Positions 26,456 through 34,302 of a DNA stretch of 64,000 nt are shown one piece after another (position 1 is the stretch's first letter; every line of letters starts with the position of its first letter). The DNA comes from Nocardia vermiculata NBRC 100427 (lineage in GTDB: Bacteria > Actinomycetota > Actinomycetes > Mycobacteriales > Mycobacteriaceae). The notes beneath the pieces were generated by a model, which saw only the letters and a program-made list of their open reading frames with translations, made no database searches and had not been told where the DNA came from. The position numbers and the translations under genes were made by a program. The stretch covers positions 62,001 to 126,000 of the forward strand of contig NZ_BDCA01000010.1 in the NCBI RefSeq assembly GCF_001613265.1. The letters are read 5' to 3'.

Positions 26456-27136
26456 ATGAAGATTGGAACCGGAATGATTCTGCGCAAGTTCGCTGCCGCT
26501 GTTCTGCCGGCAGTGGTAGCTGTAGTTCTGGGGGCCGGCACCGTACACGCCGACACCGGCGCACCCGAGCAGGTGCGTTACGAGACGAAACTGGTGGGGA
26601 ACACCGTCGAAACCACGCTGGACGGGGGATTTTTCCGCATCTCCGACGACGGTAAGACCGTCGCGGTGACCGCGGAAGACGGGCGGGCCCTGGTCACCCT
26701 CCCGCTGTCCTTCCGGCAGGACGGTCTGGAATATCCGATGCCGCACCAGATCCGCAACGATGCACGCGTGCTGGATCTGACGGTGGTAAAGGATGCGGCG
26801 GCAGCCCATCCGGCGCCGGTGGCGCCGGTGAAGCCGGTGGCGTCCAACTACGAGAACCAGTCCGCGATGAATGCCTTCGCGACCCAGTTCGGGCTGGCGA
26901 CGGCAATCGGAGGATTTGTCGGGACGGCCATCGGTGCGGTCATCGGCCTGGTCGTCGGTGCGGCCGCCGGCGGTGTGGGGGCAATCCCGGGATTCATCAC
27001 CGGCGCCAGCGTCGGGGCGATCATCGGCACCATCGTCGCCGGTGGGCCGACGCTGGTCGTCGCGGGCATCGACTTGATCAATACGCTGTCCGCCCCCGCG
27101 GGCACCACGAAGTGGTACGAGACGACCACGAACTGA
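26456..27136 (+). CDS. Exported protein with glycine-zipper hydrophobic C-terminal region
   Basis: 226 residues; the ATG at 26456 or 26474 may be used. A signal peptide spans about residues 1-32 (KFAAAVLPAVVAVVLGAGTVHA). Residues 35-110 look like a small beta domain (LVGNTVETTLDGGFFRISDD, VTAEDGRALVTLPLSF). After a Pro/Ala/Val linker the segment from about 143 to 200 is dominated by GxxxG and AxxxG spacing (IGGFVGTAIGAVIGLVVGAA and FITGASVGAIIGTIVAGG), a glycine zipper that can pack as transmembrane helices or a channel. No known family can be assigned; mycolata outer-membrane or host-targeted proteins are possible. Confidence 0.68.
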   Translation: MKIGTGMILRKFAAAVLPAVVAVVLGAGTVHADTGAPEQVRYETKLVGNTVETTLDGGFFRISDDGKTVAVTAEDGRALVTLPLSFRQDGLEYPMPHQIRNDARVLDLTVVKDAAAAHPAPVAPVKPVASNYENQSAMNAFATQFGLATAIGGFVGTAIGAVIGLVVGAAAGGVGAIPGFITGASVGAIIGTIVAGGPTLVVAGIDLINTLSAPAGTTKWYETTTN

Positions 27137-27323
27137 TCACGCGCACCTGACCTACCGTGTATCCGGCGCCGCCTGCTTGTCCGCCCAGCGTGCCGGCGGC
27201 TCCGGATACACCCGCTGCGCTCTTGGCCGAGGGCTGGATGACCGATGATCAATCCACTCGGTCGGCCGCGGTCGGCCCCGCCGTACGCTCGGTCGTACCG
27301 TCCTGGTTCCGGCTGCCCCGGTT

Positions 27324-29738
27324 TCACGTATCCGGCTGTTCGTCCCCCATCCCCAACCATCCCGGATGCCACAGCCGTCCCGATTCGGTCCAGTTCATGT
27401 ACCGCACCAGGCCGGTCAATTTCGGTGTGGCCCATACCGCGTCCTTGCGTTCCTCCCTGGTGAGTTCGTTGACGAAGGGACTGGTTTCGCGGCGCAGTGG
27501 GCGGAGCCGGGCGGACAGATCTGCGAGTTCGCGGCCGCTGAAGCCGGCGCCGACCTTGCCGATGTAGTACAGGTCGCCGTCGTGCCGTACGCCGACCAGC
27601 AGGGAGGAGAACTCCCGGGCGGCGCTACGCCGCCAGCCGCCGATCAGCACCTGCTGGGTCCGCCAGTTGCGGGTCTTGATCCACGATTGCCCACGCCGGC
27701 CCGGCAGGTAGATCGAATCCTTGCGCTTGGCCACCACGCCTTCGAGCCCGTGTTCGCGGCTGTACTGCAGTGCTCGCTCTCCCGGACCTTCCAGTTGTGG
27801 TGGGACGAACAGCGCCGGAGTGTGCTCGGCAAGGGCCTCGAGGAGCTGCCGGCGATCGGAGAAGCGCTTGCGCAACAGTGAGGTGCCGTCCAGGTACAGC
27901 AGATCGAAAGCCACCAGGATCGCTTTCGCGCTGTTCGCTTGCAGCAGTGCCAGATTCGACACGTTGTCGTCGTCGAATACCACCGCCTCGCCGTCGAGGA
28001 CGATGCGGTGCTCGCGCAGTCCCCGCCCCAGCGCCCCCATGCGTGGATAGCGGTTGGTCACGATATGGCCCGCACGCGACCGCACCACCGCCGTGCCGTC
28101 GGCGATCTCCACGAGCACCCGGAATCCGTCCCACTTGGTTTCGAAAGCCCAGTCCCGCGTCCCGAGCGTCGCCACATCTCCCGGAGTCGCCAGCATCGGT
28201 GACAACCGATGCGGCAGGTCGGCCCCTGTCCCCGACTGCTTCGCCCCGCTTCCGCGAGCCGGCTGTGCTTCGGGTGGCTGCCGCGTCTGATCTTTCATCA
28301 GGTGCATCAACCACTGTTTGCCATCGGTCTGGATCAGGGCGTACCGGCCCTGCAGGCGCTCCCCGTGGAAGTGCACGATCACCTCGTCCGCGCGCCACTT
28401 CTCGGTGTCGTAGGTGCCGGTGTCCCAGATCGTCATCTGCCCGGCGCCGTATTCGCCGCGCGGAATGCTGCCGTGGAAGTCCAGGTACTCCAGTGGGTGG
28501 TCCTCGGTGTGCACGGCCAGCCGGTTCTGGGACGAGGTGGTCGGCGGGCCCTTCGGCACTGCCCACGAGACCAGCACACCGTCACGTTCGAGCCGCACAT
28601 CCCAGTGCAACCGCCGCGCATGGTGTTCCTGCACTACGAAACGGCCGCCATCGTGATCCGCAGCGCTCGAGGCATCCCGATGCTCAGCCACGTCCGGTTC
28701 GACCGAGTCCGCTTCGGATCTTCCGGACGCATTCGTCGCGGCACCGGCTGTCGACGATCCCGACGCACCGGTTCCCTTCCGAGATTTCCCGGACGCACTC
28801 GGAACGGGTTCCGGTGTCCGCGACGGATCACGCATCGACCGGTAGGTTCGCAGCGGGTCCGGGCCAGCCGCCTCCGCGGGATCGAGTCCGCCCAGCAGAT
28901 CGCCGCTGTCCTGGAATCGCTCGAGTACCTCGTCGAAACGCAGATGCCGCAACGCTTTTCGATCCGCGATCTCGTCCCAGGTACGTGGCGCCGCAACTGT
29001 CGGATACTCGCGCCCGCGCAGCGAGTACGGCGCGATGGTGGTCTTGGACGGGTTGTTCTGACTCCAGTCGAGGAAGATCTTGCCCGGGCGTGCCGCCTTC
29101 GCCATCGTGGCCGTGACCAGCTTCGGATGCACCTTCTCCAGGCCGACGGCCAGCTGTTTGGCGACGGTGGACGCACCGCCGGGACTCAGTTCCCGATCCA
29201 GCGGCACGTATACATGAATGCCCTTACTGCCGCTGGTCACCGGATAAGCGTCCAGGCCCACATCGCGCACGGTCTCGCGGATCCACAGCGCCACCTGCGC
29301 GCATTCGGCCAGTTCCACGCCCGGTCCAGGGTCCAGATCGAAGACCAGCCGGGTCACCGGTCCGCGGGCACCGTCGACGAAACGCCATTGCGGCACATGG
29401 ATTTCCAGCGCGGCTTGTTGACCGAGCCAGGCCATACCGGCCACCGAATCGATGACCGGATACTGCACCCGCCGATCCGAATGCTCGACCGCCTCGCGCC
29501 GGATCCACTTCGGGGCATGGGTGGGCAGGTTCTTCTCGAAGAACGCGGTTTCTTGCACCCCGTTGGGCCAGCGCTTACGCGTCACCGCGCGGTCGGCGAT
29601 ATGCGGCAAAAGCGCCGGGGCGATGGCGGTGAAGTAGTCGATCACCTCCCCCTTGGTGGTGCCGGTCGCCGGATACAGCACCTTGTCGAGGTTGGTGAGA
29701 CCGACCTCGATGCCCCCGAACTCGCGGCGCGCCGCCAT
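27324..29738 (-). CDS. ligD: ATP-dependent DNA ligase LigD (polymerase-phosphoesterase-ligase)
   Basis: About 804 residues from the ATG at 29738. Three domains of non-homologous end joining are in the mycobacterial order: residues about 1-290 primase-polymerase (LTNLDKVLYPATGTTKGEVIDYF, RLVFDLDPGPG with its metal-binding Asp pair); 360-495 3'-phosphoesterase (GRFVVQEHHARRLHWDVRLE, EYLDFHGSIPRGEYGAG); about 515-800 ATP-dependent ligase with the lysine nucleophile in FETKWDGFR and GVVAKRKDSIYLPGRRGQSWIK. A Ser/Ala-rich linker joins polymerase and phosphoesterase. No ribosome-binding site is visible. No ku gene is in the window, although LigD normally acts with Ku. Confidence 0.95.
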   Translation of the reverse strand: MAARREFGGIEVGLTNLDKVLYPATGTTKGEVIDYFTAIAPALLPHIADRAVTRKRWPNGVQETAFFEKNLPTHAPKWIRREAVEHSDRRVQYPVIDSVAGMAWLGQQAALEIHVPQWRFVDGARGPVTRLVFDLDPGPGVELAECAQVALWIRETVRDVGLDAYPVTSGSKGIHVYVPLDRELSPGGASTVAKQLAVGLEKVHPKLVTATMAKAARPGKIFLDWSQNNPSKTTIAPYSLRGREYPTVAAPRTWDEIADRKALRHLRFDEVLERFQDSGDLLGGLDPAEAAGPDPLRTYRSMRDPSRTPEPVPSASGKSRKGTGASGSSTAGAATNASGRSEADSVEPDVAEHRDASSAADHDGGRFVVQEHHARRLHWDVRLERDGVLVSWAVPKGPPTTSSQNRLAVHTEDHPLEYLDFHGSIPRGEYGAGQMTIWDTGTYDTEKWRADEVIVHFHGERLQGRYALIQTDGKQWLMHLMKDQTRQPPEAQPARGSGAKQSGTGADLPHRLSPMLATPGDVATLGTRDWAFETKWDGFRVLVEIADGTAVVRSRAGHIVTNRYPRMGALGRGLREHRIVLDGEAVVFDDDNVSNLALLQANSAKAILVAFDLLYLDGTSLLRKRFSDRRQLLEALAEHTPALFVPPQLEGPGERALQYSREHGLEGVVAKRKDSIYLPGRRGQSWIKTRNWRTQQVLIGGWRRSAAREFSSLLVGVRHDGDLYYIGKVGAGFSGRELADLSARLRPLRRETSPFVNELTREERKDAVWATPKLTGLVRYMNWTESGRLWHPGWLGMGDEQPDT

Positions 29739-29753
29739 ATCCGCAGTGTAGAG

Positions 29754-29804
29754 CGACAACGGGCCCGCCCGGAGGAGCGAACCTCCGGAACGAGCCCGTT
29801 GTCG
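29754..29804 (-). terminator. Terminator of the MT0933-like gene
   Basis: CGACAACGGGC pairs with GCCCGTTGTCG, with an inner stem CCGGAGG/CCTCCGG, 18 bp after the stop of the gene at 29823-30071. The ligD start codon at 29738 follows only 16 bp later, so ligD either reads through or has its own promoter inside or next to this hairpin. Confidence 0.75.
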
Positions 29805-29822
29805 GAATGTCTGCGGCCGCCC

Positions 29823-30071
29823 TCAGCCCTGCGGGCCGGCAGGCGGCGGAGTGTCCCCACCGCCCTGCGGTGTATTGCCTCCACCCTGTTCGGGGAACTG
29901 CTTCTTGATCGCGTCGGCGCCCTTGTCGATCTGACCGGAGTACTTGCCGCCGGTCTTCTCGTTGATGAAGCTGCCGGCCTTGTCTACCCCGCCGTGGACC
30001 TTCTCGGCATTCTGGGACGCGGCGTCGCGCCCCTTGCCGACCAGGCCCTTGAGGGTGTCCATCAAACTCAT
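29823..30071 (-). CDS. MT0933-type small antitoxin-like protein
   Basis: 82 residues from the ATG at 30071 with AAGGAGTG ahead. The sequence (MDTLKGLVGKGRDAASQNAEKV, then VDKAGSFINEKTGGKYSGQIDKG) is that of Pfam MT0933_antitoxin, annotated as an antitoxin because of Rv0909, paired with Rv0910 in M. tuberculosis. No Rv0910-like toxin (START/polyketide-cyclase fold) follows it here; the C-terminus is a Gly/Pro-rich tail (GGGNTPQGGGDTPPP). The gene sits between the MBL hydrolase operon and LigD, so it may be an orphan with another function. Confidence 0.83.
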   Translation of the reverse strand: MSLMDTLKGLVGKGRDAASQNAEKVHGGVDKAGSFINEKTGGKYSGQIDKGADAIKKQFPEQGGGNTPQGGGDTPPPAGPQG

Positions 30072-30103
30072 GAAGCCCACTCCTTCATTCGTCGATTGCG
30101 TTC

Positions 30104-31255
30104 CTAACCCACATCCTCCCACCACGGGACCTGCGGCGATACCGCATTGGTATCGATACGTTCACCGGGCAGCGGAACCGTTACCGTGGTGCCCGCCGCA
30201 CGGGCCGCTTCGACCACCCGCCGGACGGGTTCGGACCAGCCGTGGAAGGCCAGATTGAACGTAGCCCAGTGTATGGGAACGAGGGTGCCGTACCGCGCGT
30301 CACCCACACAGACGTCGGCGTGGGCGCGCACCGCCTCCTCCGGGTTCATATGCACATCCGGCCAGTGCACGTCGTAGGCGCCGACCGGGAGCAGGGTCAG
30401 ATCGAACGGGCCGAAGGTCGCGCCGATTTCGGCGAAAGCCTTCGTGTAGCCGGTGTCGCCGCCGAAGTACGCACGACGACGCGGTCCCGCGAACACCCAC
30501 GACGCCCACAGCGTGGTGTTGCGGTTGAAGCCGCGTCCGGAGAAGTGCCGCGCCTCGGTACAGGTGACGGTGAGCGCCTCACGTCCGGGGCCGGCGATGG
30601 ACGTCGATGTGCCCCAGTCCAATTCGATGATTCTCGATTCGGGCACATGCCACTTCCGCAGATGGGCGCCGATGCCGATCGGCACCACGAACGGCGCGTC
30701 CTGTGCGGCGACCAGGGCCCGTACCGTCTCGCGGTCGAGATGGTCGTAGTGGTCGTGCGAGATGACCACGGCGTCCAGCGGCGGCAACGACGACAGCGGG
30801 GCCGGCACCGGATGCAGGCGGGCCGGACCCACCAGCGGCGAAGGCGAAACGCGCTCACTCCACACCGGGTCGGTCAGCACCCGGTACCCGTCGAGTTCGA
30901 TCAGCGCGGTGGCGTGCCCGAACCAGGTGACCGCGAGGTCGGCAGCCCGGTCCGGATGCTCGGCGGTCCCCAGCGGCACCTCCGCGGACGGACGGCCCAG
31001 GTCACGCCGGGTGAGCGCGGAGAGAAACAGCGACAATCCGGACCCGGAGGCGACCGCACTGCTGGGCTCGGTGTTATGGAACTGCCGGTCACGATAGCTC
31101 GCGGACCCGGCGGCCAACGGCGCCACGGCAGCGGGCGCGGCCCCCAGTTCAGCGGGAATTCGCCACGCGGCATGCGCTACCCAACGCAGACCCAGAATGC
31201 CGGCACCCGCCAGCACCGCACTGCGGGCAGCGGAGACAATTCGACTGGTACTCAT
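30104..31255 (-). CDS. MBL-fold metallo-hydrolase (Rv0906-like)
   Basis: 383 residues. An N-terminal hydrophobic segment (residues about 12-30) suggests a signal or membrane anchor. The metallo-beta-lactamase core contains the Zn site HDHYDHLD, the Asp-containing YFGGDTGYTKAF and the later His in VPIHWATFNLAFHGW. The domain is most like NAPE-PLD/UlaG-type hydrolases, which cleave phospholipid or lactone substrates. Its ATG overlaps the stop of the enoyl-CoA hydratase gene (TGATG), so the two are coupled. The same two genes are neighbours in M. tuberculosis (Rv0905, Rv0906). Confidence 0.88.
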   Translation of the reverse strand: MSTSRIVSAARSAVLAGAGILGLRWVAHAAWRIPAELGAAPAAVAPLAAGSASYRDRQFHNTEPSSAVASGSGLSLFLSALTRRDLGRPSAEVPLGTAEHPDRAADLAVTWFGHATALIELDGYRVLTDPVWSERVSPSPLVGPARLHPVPAPLSSLPPLDAVVISHDHYDHLDRETVRALVAAQDAPFVVPIGIGAHLRKWHVPESRIIELDWGTSTSIAGPGREALTVTCTEARHFSGRGFNRNTTLWASWVFAGPRRRAYFGGDTGYTKAFAEIGATFGPFDLTLLPVGAYDVHWPDVHMNPEEAVRAHADVCVGDARYGTLVPIHWATFNLAFHGWSEPVRRVVEAARAAGTTVTVPLPGERIDTNAVSPQVPWWEDVG

Positions 31256-31980
31256 CAGCGCCCCACGAACTTCGGTGCGCGCTTCTGCTCCCGAGCCTGG
31301 CGCGCCTCCTGAGCGTCGTCACTGCGCCAGGCCGCTTCCAATGCCTCGCGCTGCTCCGGTGTGGGGTCATCGCGGGTGCCGTCGTCGTTGAACACCAGTT
31401 TGAGGTGCCGTAGCGACAGCGGCGCGAGTTGGGCGATCGATTTCGCCCACTCCTGCGCGTCGGCGAGGGTACCGATCCGATTGGCGAAGCCGAATGTATA
31501 TGCGTCGGAGGCGGTTACGGATTCCGCTCCCATCAAAACAGTGCGGGCCGGGCCGCCGCCGATCAGTGCGACCAACCGGCGCACCGTCCAACTGTCCACC
31601 GAGATGCCCAATTTTGCGGCGGGAATAGCGAGATAGGAATCCGGACTCATCACCCGGAGATCGGAGGCCAGCGCCAATTGCACCCCGGCGCCGAGCGCTC
31701 CGCCGTTGATCGCCGCGATCACCGGGACAGGCACCGTTTCTATGGTGTGCAGCAGATCGAGCAGACCGGCGAGAAAATCCTGCGAGTAAACCCCGGACAG
31801 ATCGGCACCGGCACTGAAAATTGGGCCCTGACCGGTCAAAACAATAACCCGCGCATCGGCCGCCGCAGATAGGACGGCCTCCCGTAACGCTGCCACCAAC
31901 TCGTCGTTGAGGGCGTTGCGGCGCTGCGGGCGCTGCAATTCGATGGTGACCACGTCACCATCCCGGCTCACTGCGAGCAT
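31255..31980 (-). CDS. echA6: Enoyl-CoA hydratase/isomerase family protein (EchA6-like)
   Basis: 241 residues from the ATG at 31980, which has GGGGAGAGG ahead. The crotonase fold shows IVLTGQGPIFSAGADLSG and INGGALGAGVQLALASDLRV, the two oxyanion-hole loops; the usual catalytic Glu pair of hydratases is not evident at the position after LIGGGPART, so it may not be a true hydratase. In M. tuberculosis EchA6 is a non-catalytic acyl-CoA-binding protein that shuttles fatty acids to mycolate synthesis. Position next to the Rv0906-like gene and near accD3 supports this identity; the symbol is by synteny, not by catalysis. Confidence 0.8.
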   Translation of the reverse strand: MLAVSRDGDVVTIELQRPQRRNALNDELVAALREAVLSAAADARVIVLTGQGPIFSAGADLSGVYSQDFLAGLLDLLHTIETVPVPVIAAINGGALGAGVQLALASDLRVMSPDSYLAIPAAKLGISVDSWTVRRLVALIGGGPARTVLMGAESVTASDAYTFGFANRIGTLADAQEWAKSIAQLAPLSLRHLKLVFNDDGTRDDPTPEQREALEAAWRSDDAQEARQAREQKRAPKFVGR

Positions 31981-32069
31981 CTGACCTCTCCCCATTCGCG
32001 CGATTTCGACACCTTCACTGTATGCGCCGCCCCGTTGTCGCAGCGCACACGACGCGTACTGTGGCGGCA

Positions 32070-33230
32070 GTGAGCACACCGGATGTCGACATCGTGGTGA
32101 TCGGCGCCGGCCAGGCCGGATTGTCGGTCGGCTATCACCTGCGCCGGCTCGGCCTGGCACCGGAAACGGATTTCCTGATGGTCGATCATTCCCCCGGCCC
32201 CGGTGGTGCTTGGCAATTCCGTTGGCCCACATTGACATTGAATACCGTGAACGGCGTGCACGACTTGCCGGGTATGGCATTCGCCGAAACTCTTCCACCC
32301 GATTCCGATTCGGTCCCGGCAGCCACGGCGGTACCGCACTATTTCGACCTGTACGAGAAACGATACGACCTACGGGTGCGGCGGCCGGTCTCGGTACAGG
32401 TGGTGTGCGATCGTGCCACCAGCACCACCTGCCCGGATGCCGAGGTGGACGGTCTGTTGCACGTCGAGACGGAGACCGTGCCGGCCTCGACCAACTCCGG
32501 CGGCACCGTGCGGGCACGCGGCTTGATCAACGCGACCGGCACCTGGGACAAACCATTCATCCCCCACTACCCCGGCGTGGACAGTTTCGGCGGACGCCAG
32601 CTGCATGCCCGTGATTACCACCGTCCCGAGGAGTTCGCCGGCAAGCATGTCGTGGTGGTCGGCGCCGGAATCTCCGCGGTCCAGATCCTGGACGAGATAT
32701 CGCAGGTCACCAGCACCACCTGGGTCTCGCGCACGGAGCCCCGCTTCCGCGAGGGCCCGTTCCGCCCCGAGGACGGCCGCCGGGCCGTCGCGCTGGTCGA
32801 GGACCGGGTGCGGCGCGGCCTACCGCCGCGCTCGGTGGTCTCGGTGACCGGTCTGCCCGTCGACGATCGCATCCGCGCGGCCCGGGCCCGCGGCGCCCTG
32901 ACCTGGCATCCGATGTTCACCAGCATCGAACCCGACGGGGTGCGCATGTCCGACGGATCCTTCCAGCACGCCGACGTGATCCTGTGGGCTACCGGGTTCC
33001 GCAGCGCGCTCGACCACCTGGCCCCGCTGCGGCTCCGGGGCCCGGGCGGCGGAATCACCATGAGCGGGCGGCTTGCCACCCAGGTCGCCGCCGACCCCCG
33101 CATTCACCTGATCGGCTACGGCCCGTCGGCCAGCACCATCGGGGCCAACCGGGCGGGGCGGGCAGCAGCGGTCGAGCTGACCGGGCACCTCGGCATCGAA
33201 CGCAGCCGTGCGAGCCGCGCCGGCGACTGA
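32070..33230 (+). CDS. Flavin-containing monooxygenase / NAD(P)-binding oxidoreductase
   Basis: About 386 residues from the GTG at 32070; an ATG at 32022 is an alternative and neither has a clear ribosome-binding site. Two Rossmann motifs are present: VIGAGQAGLSVGYHLRR for FAD near the N-terminus and VVGAGISAVQILDEI for NADPH in the middle. GTWDKPFIPHYPG and the final FYGPSASTIGANRAGRAAA-type segment match the FMO/ArsO-like group of single-component flavin monooxygenases. Substrates in this group range from amines and ketones to arsenite; none can be chosen here. It diverges from the enoyl-CoA hydratase operon. Confidence 0.87.
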   Translation: MSTPDVDIVVIGAGQAGLSVGYHLRRLGLAPETDFLMVDHSPGPGGAWQFRWPTLTLNTVNGVHDLPGMAFAETLPPDSDSVPAATAVPHYFDLYEKRYDLRVRRPVSVQVVCDRATSTTCPDAEVDGLLHVETETVPASTNSGGTVRARGLINATGTWDKPFIPHYPGVDSFGGRQLHARDYHRPEEFAGKHVVVVGAGISAVQILDEISQVTSTTWVSRTEPRFREGPFRPEDGRRAVALVEDRVRRGLPPRSVVSVTGLPVDDRIRAARARGALTWHPMFTSIEPDGVRMSDGSFQHADVILWATGFRSALDHLAPLRLRGPGGGITMSGRLATQVAADPRIHLIGYGPSASTIGANRAGRAAAVELTGHLGIERSRASRAGD

Positions 33231-33346
33231 ATCGCCGCTGCGGCACATCTGATCCACATTCGTCCACACCCCGATGCCAGGCTCGCCGGTACCGGCCCGA
33301 GTCGTCCGCTCCGGCCGGTTCGCGACCCCGGCTGTGACCGGCCGAT

Positions 33347-34201
33347 TCAGTCCAGTCCCACCGCGAAGGTGTCCGGGTCCGGCCCCACCCGGGTCCCGGT
33401 ATCGAGCGCACCGAGGGTAGTCATCTGATCGGCGTCGAGTTCGAAGTCGAAGACGTCGAAGTTCTCTCGGATGCGCGCGGGCGTCACCGACTTGGGAATG
33501 ACGATATTGCCGAGTTGCAGATGCCAGCGGATCAAGACCTGGGCGGGCGTGCGGTCGACCTGTCCGGCGATATCGACGACCGTGGGATCCTTCAGTTCCG
33601 CGCCCTGTCCGAGCGGACTCCACGCCTCGGTGGCGATGCCGTGCTCGGCATGGAACGCACGCAGCGTGTTCTGCGCGAGGGCCGGATGCAGTTCGATCTG
33701 ATTGACCGCCGGCACCTCACCGGTCTCGGCGATGAGCCGTGTCAAATGGTCGGGCTGGAAATTCGATACTCCGATCGAGCCGATGCGCCCCTGCGCCTTC
33801 AAGGTCTGAAATGCCCGGAATGTGTCGATATACCGATCCGCGGCGGCGACCGGCCAGTGGATCAGATACAGATCCAGATAGTCCATCCCCAGCTGCTGCA
33901 TACTCGCGTCGAATGCGCGCAGTGCGGAGTCGTATCCCTGCTCGGAATTCCACAGCTTCGTGGTGACGAATACCTCGTCCCGGGGAATTCCGGACTCGGC
34001 GATAGCCTTCCCGACCGGGGCTTCGTTCTGATAAGCCGCGGCAGTGTCGATGCTTCGGTAGCCGGCCGCCAAGGCGGTGGTCACCGCATCGAAGGTCTCC
34101 TGTTCCGGCACCTGGAATACGCCGAAACCCAGTCGCGGAATCAAGTGACCGTCGTTGAGAATCACCGACGGAACCGGGCTGCCCTCGCTGCGAAAAGTCA
34201 C
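33347..34201 (-). CDS. Aldo/keto reductase
   Basis: About 284 residues from a GTG at 34201. The (beta/alpha)8 AKR family is certain: LGFGVFQVP, the catalytic Asp in AGYRSIDTAAAYQNE, Tyr in the same segment, Lys in FVTTKLWNSEQGYD, His in YLIHWP, and the NADPH-binding C-terminal VIPKSVTPARIRENFDVFDFEL. Members similar to 2,5-diketo-D-gluconate reductase or AKR3-like aldehyde reductases act on small carbonyls. It ends the leftward run after the MFS exporter gene, 101 bp downstream of that gene, so it could be read from the same transcript. Confidence 0.9.
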   Translation of the reverse strand: MTFRSEGSPVPSVILNDGHLIPRLGFGVFQVPEQETFDAVTTALAAGYRSIDTAAAYQNEAPVGKAIAESGIPRDEVFVTTKLWNSEQGYDSALRAFDASMQQLGMDYLDLYLIHWPVAAADRYIDTFRAFQTLKAQGRIGSIGVSNFQPDHLTRLIAETGEVPAVNQIELHPALAQNTLRAFHAEHGIATEAWSPLGQGAELKDPTVVDIAGQVDRTPAQVLIRWHLQLGNIVIPKSVTPARIRENFDVFDFELDADQMTTLGALDTGTRVGPDPDTFAVGLD

Positions 34202-34302
34202 CGTTCCGACCGTAGAAGCGGTTTGCCCAACCGTCAACGACGCACCTGCGCGTGTTTGCCACGACTCGTTTCGGGGAAAAGCGCGGCCGGGTGAGTGGGT
34301 GC

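Noticed and set aside
28209..30107. Long open frame on the plus strand opposite ligD
   Set aside because: Antisense shadow of ligD; no ribosome-binding site, and low-complexity composition typical of the complement of a GC-rich gene.
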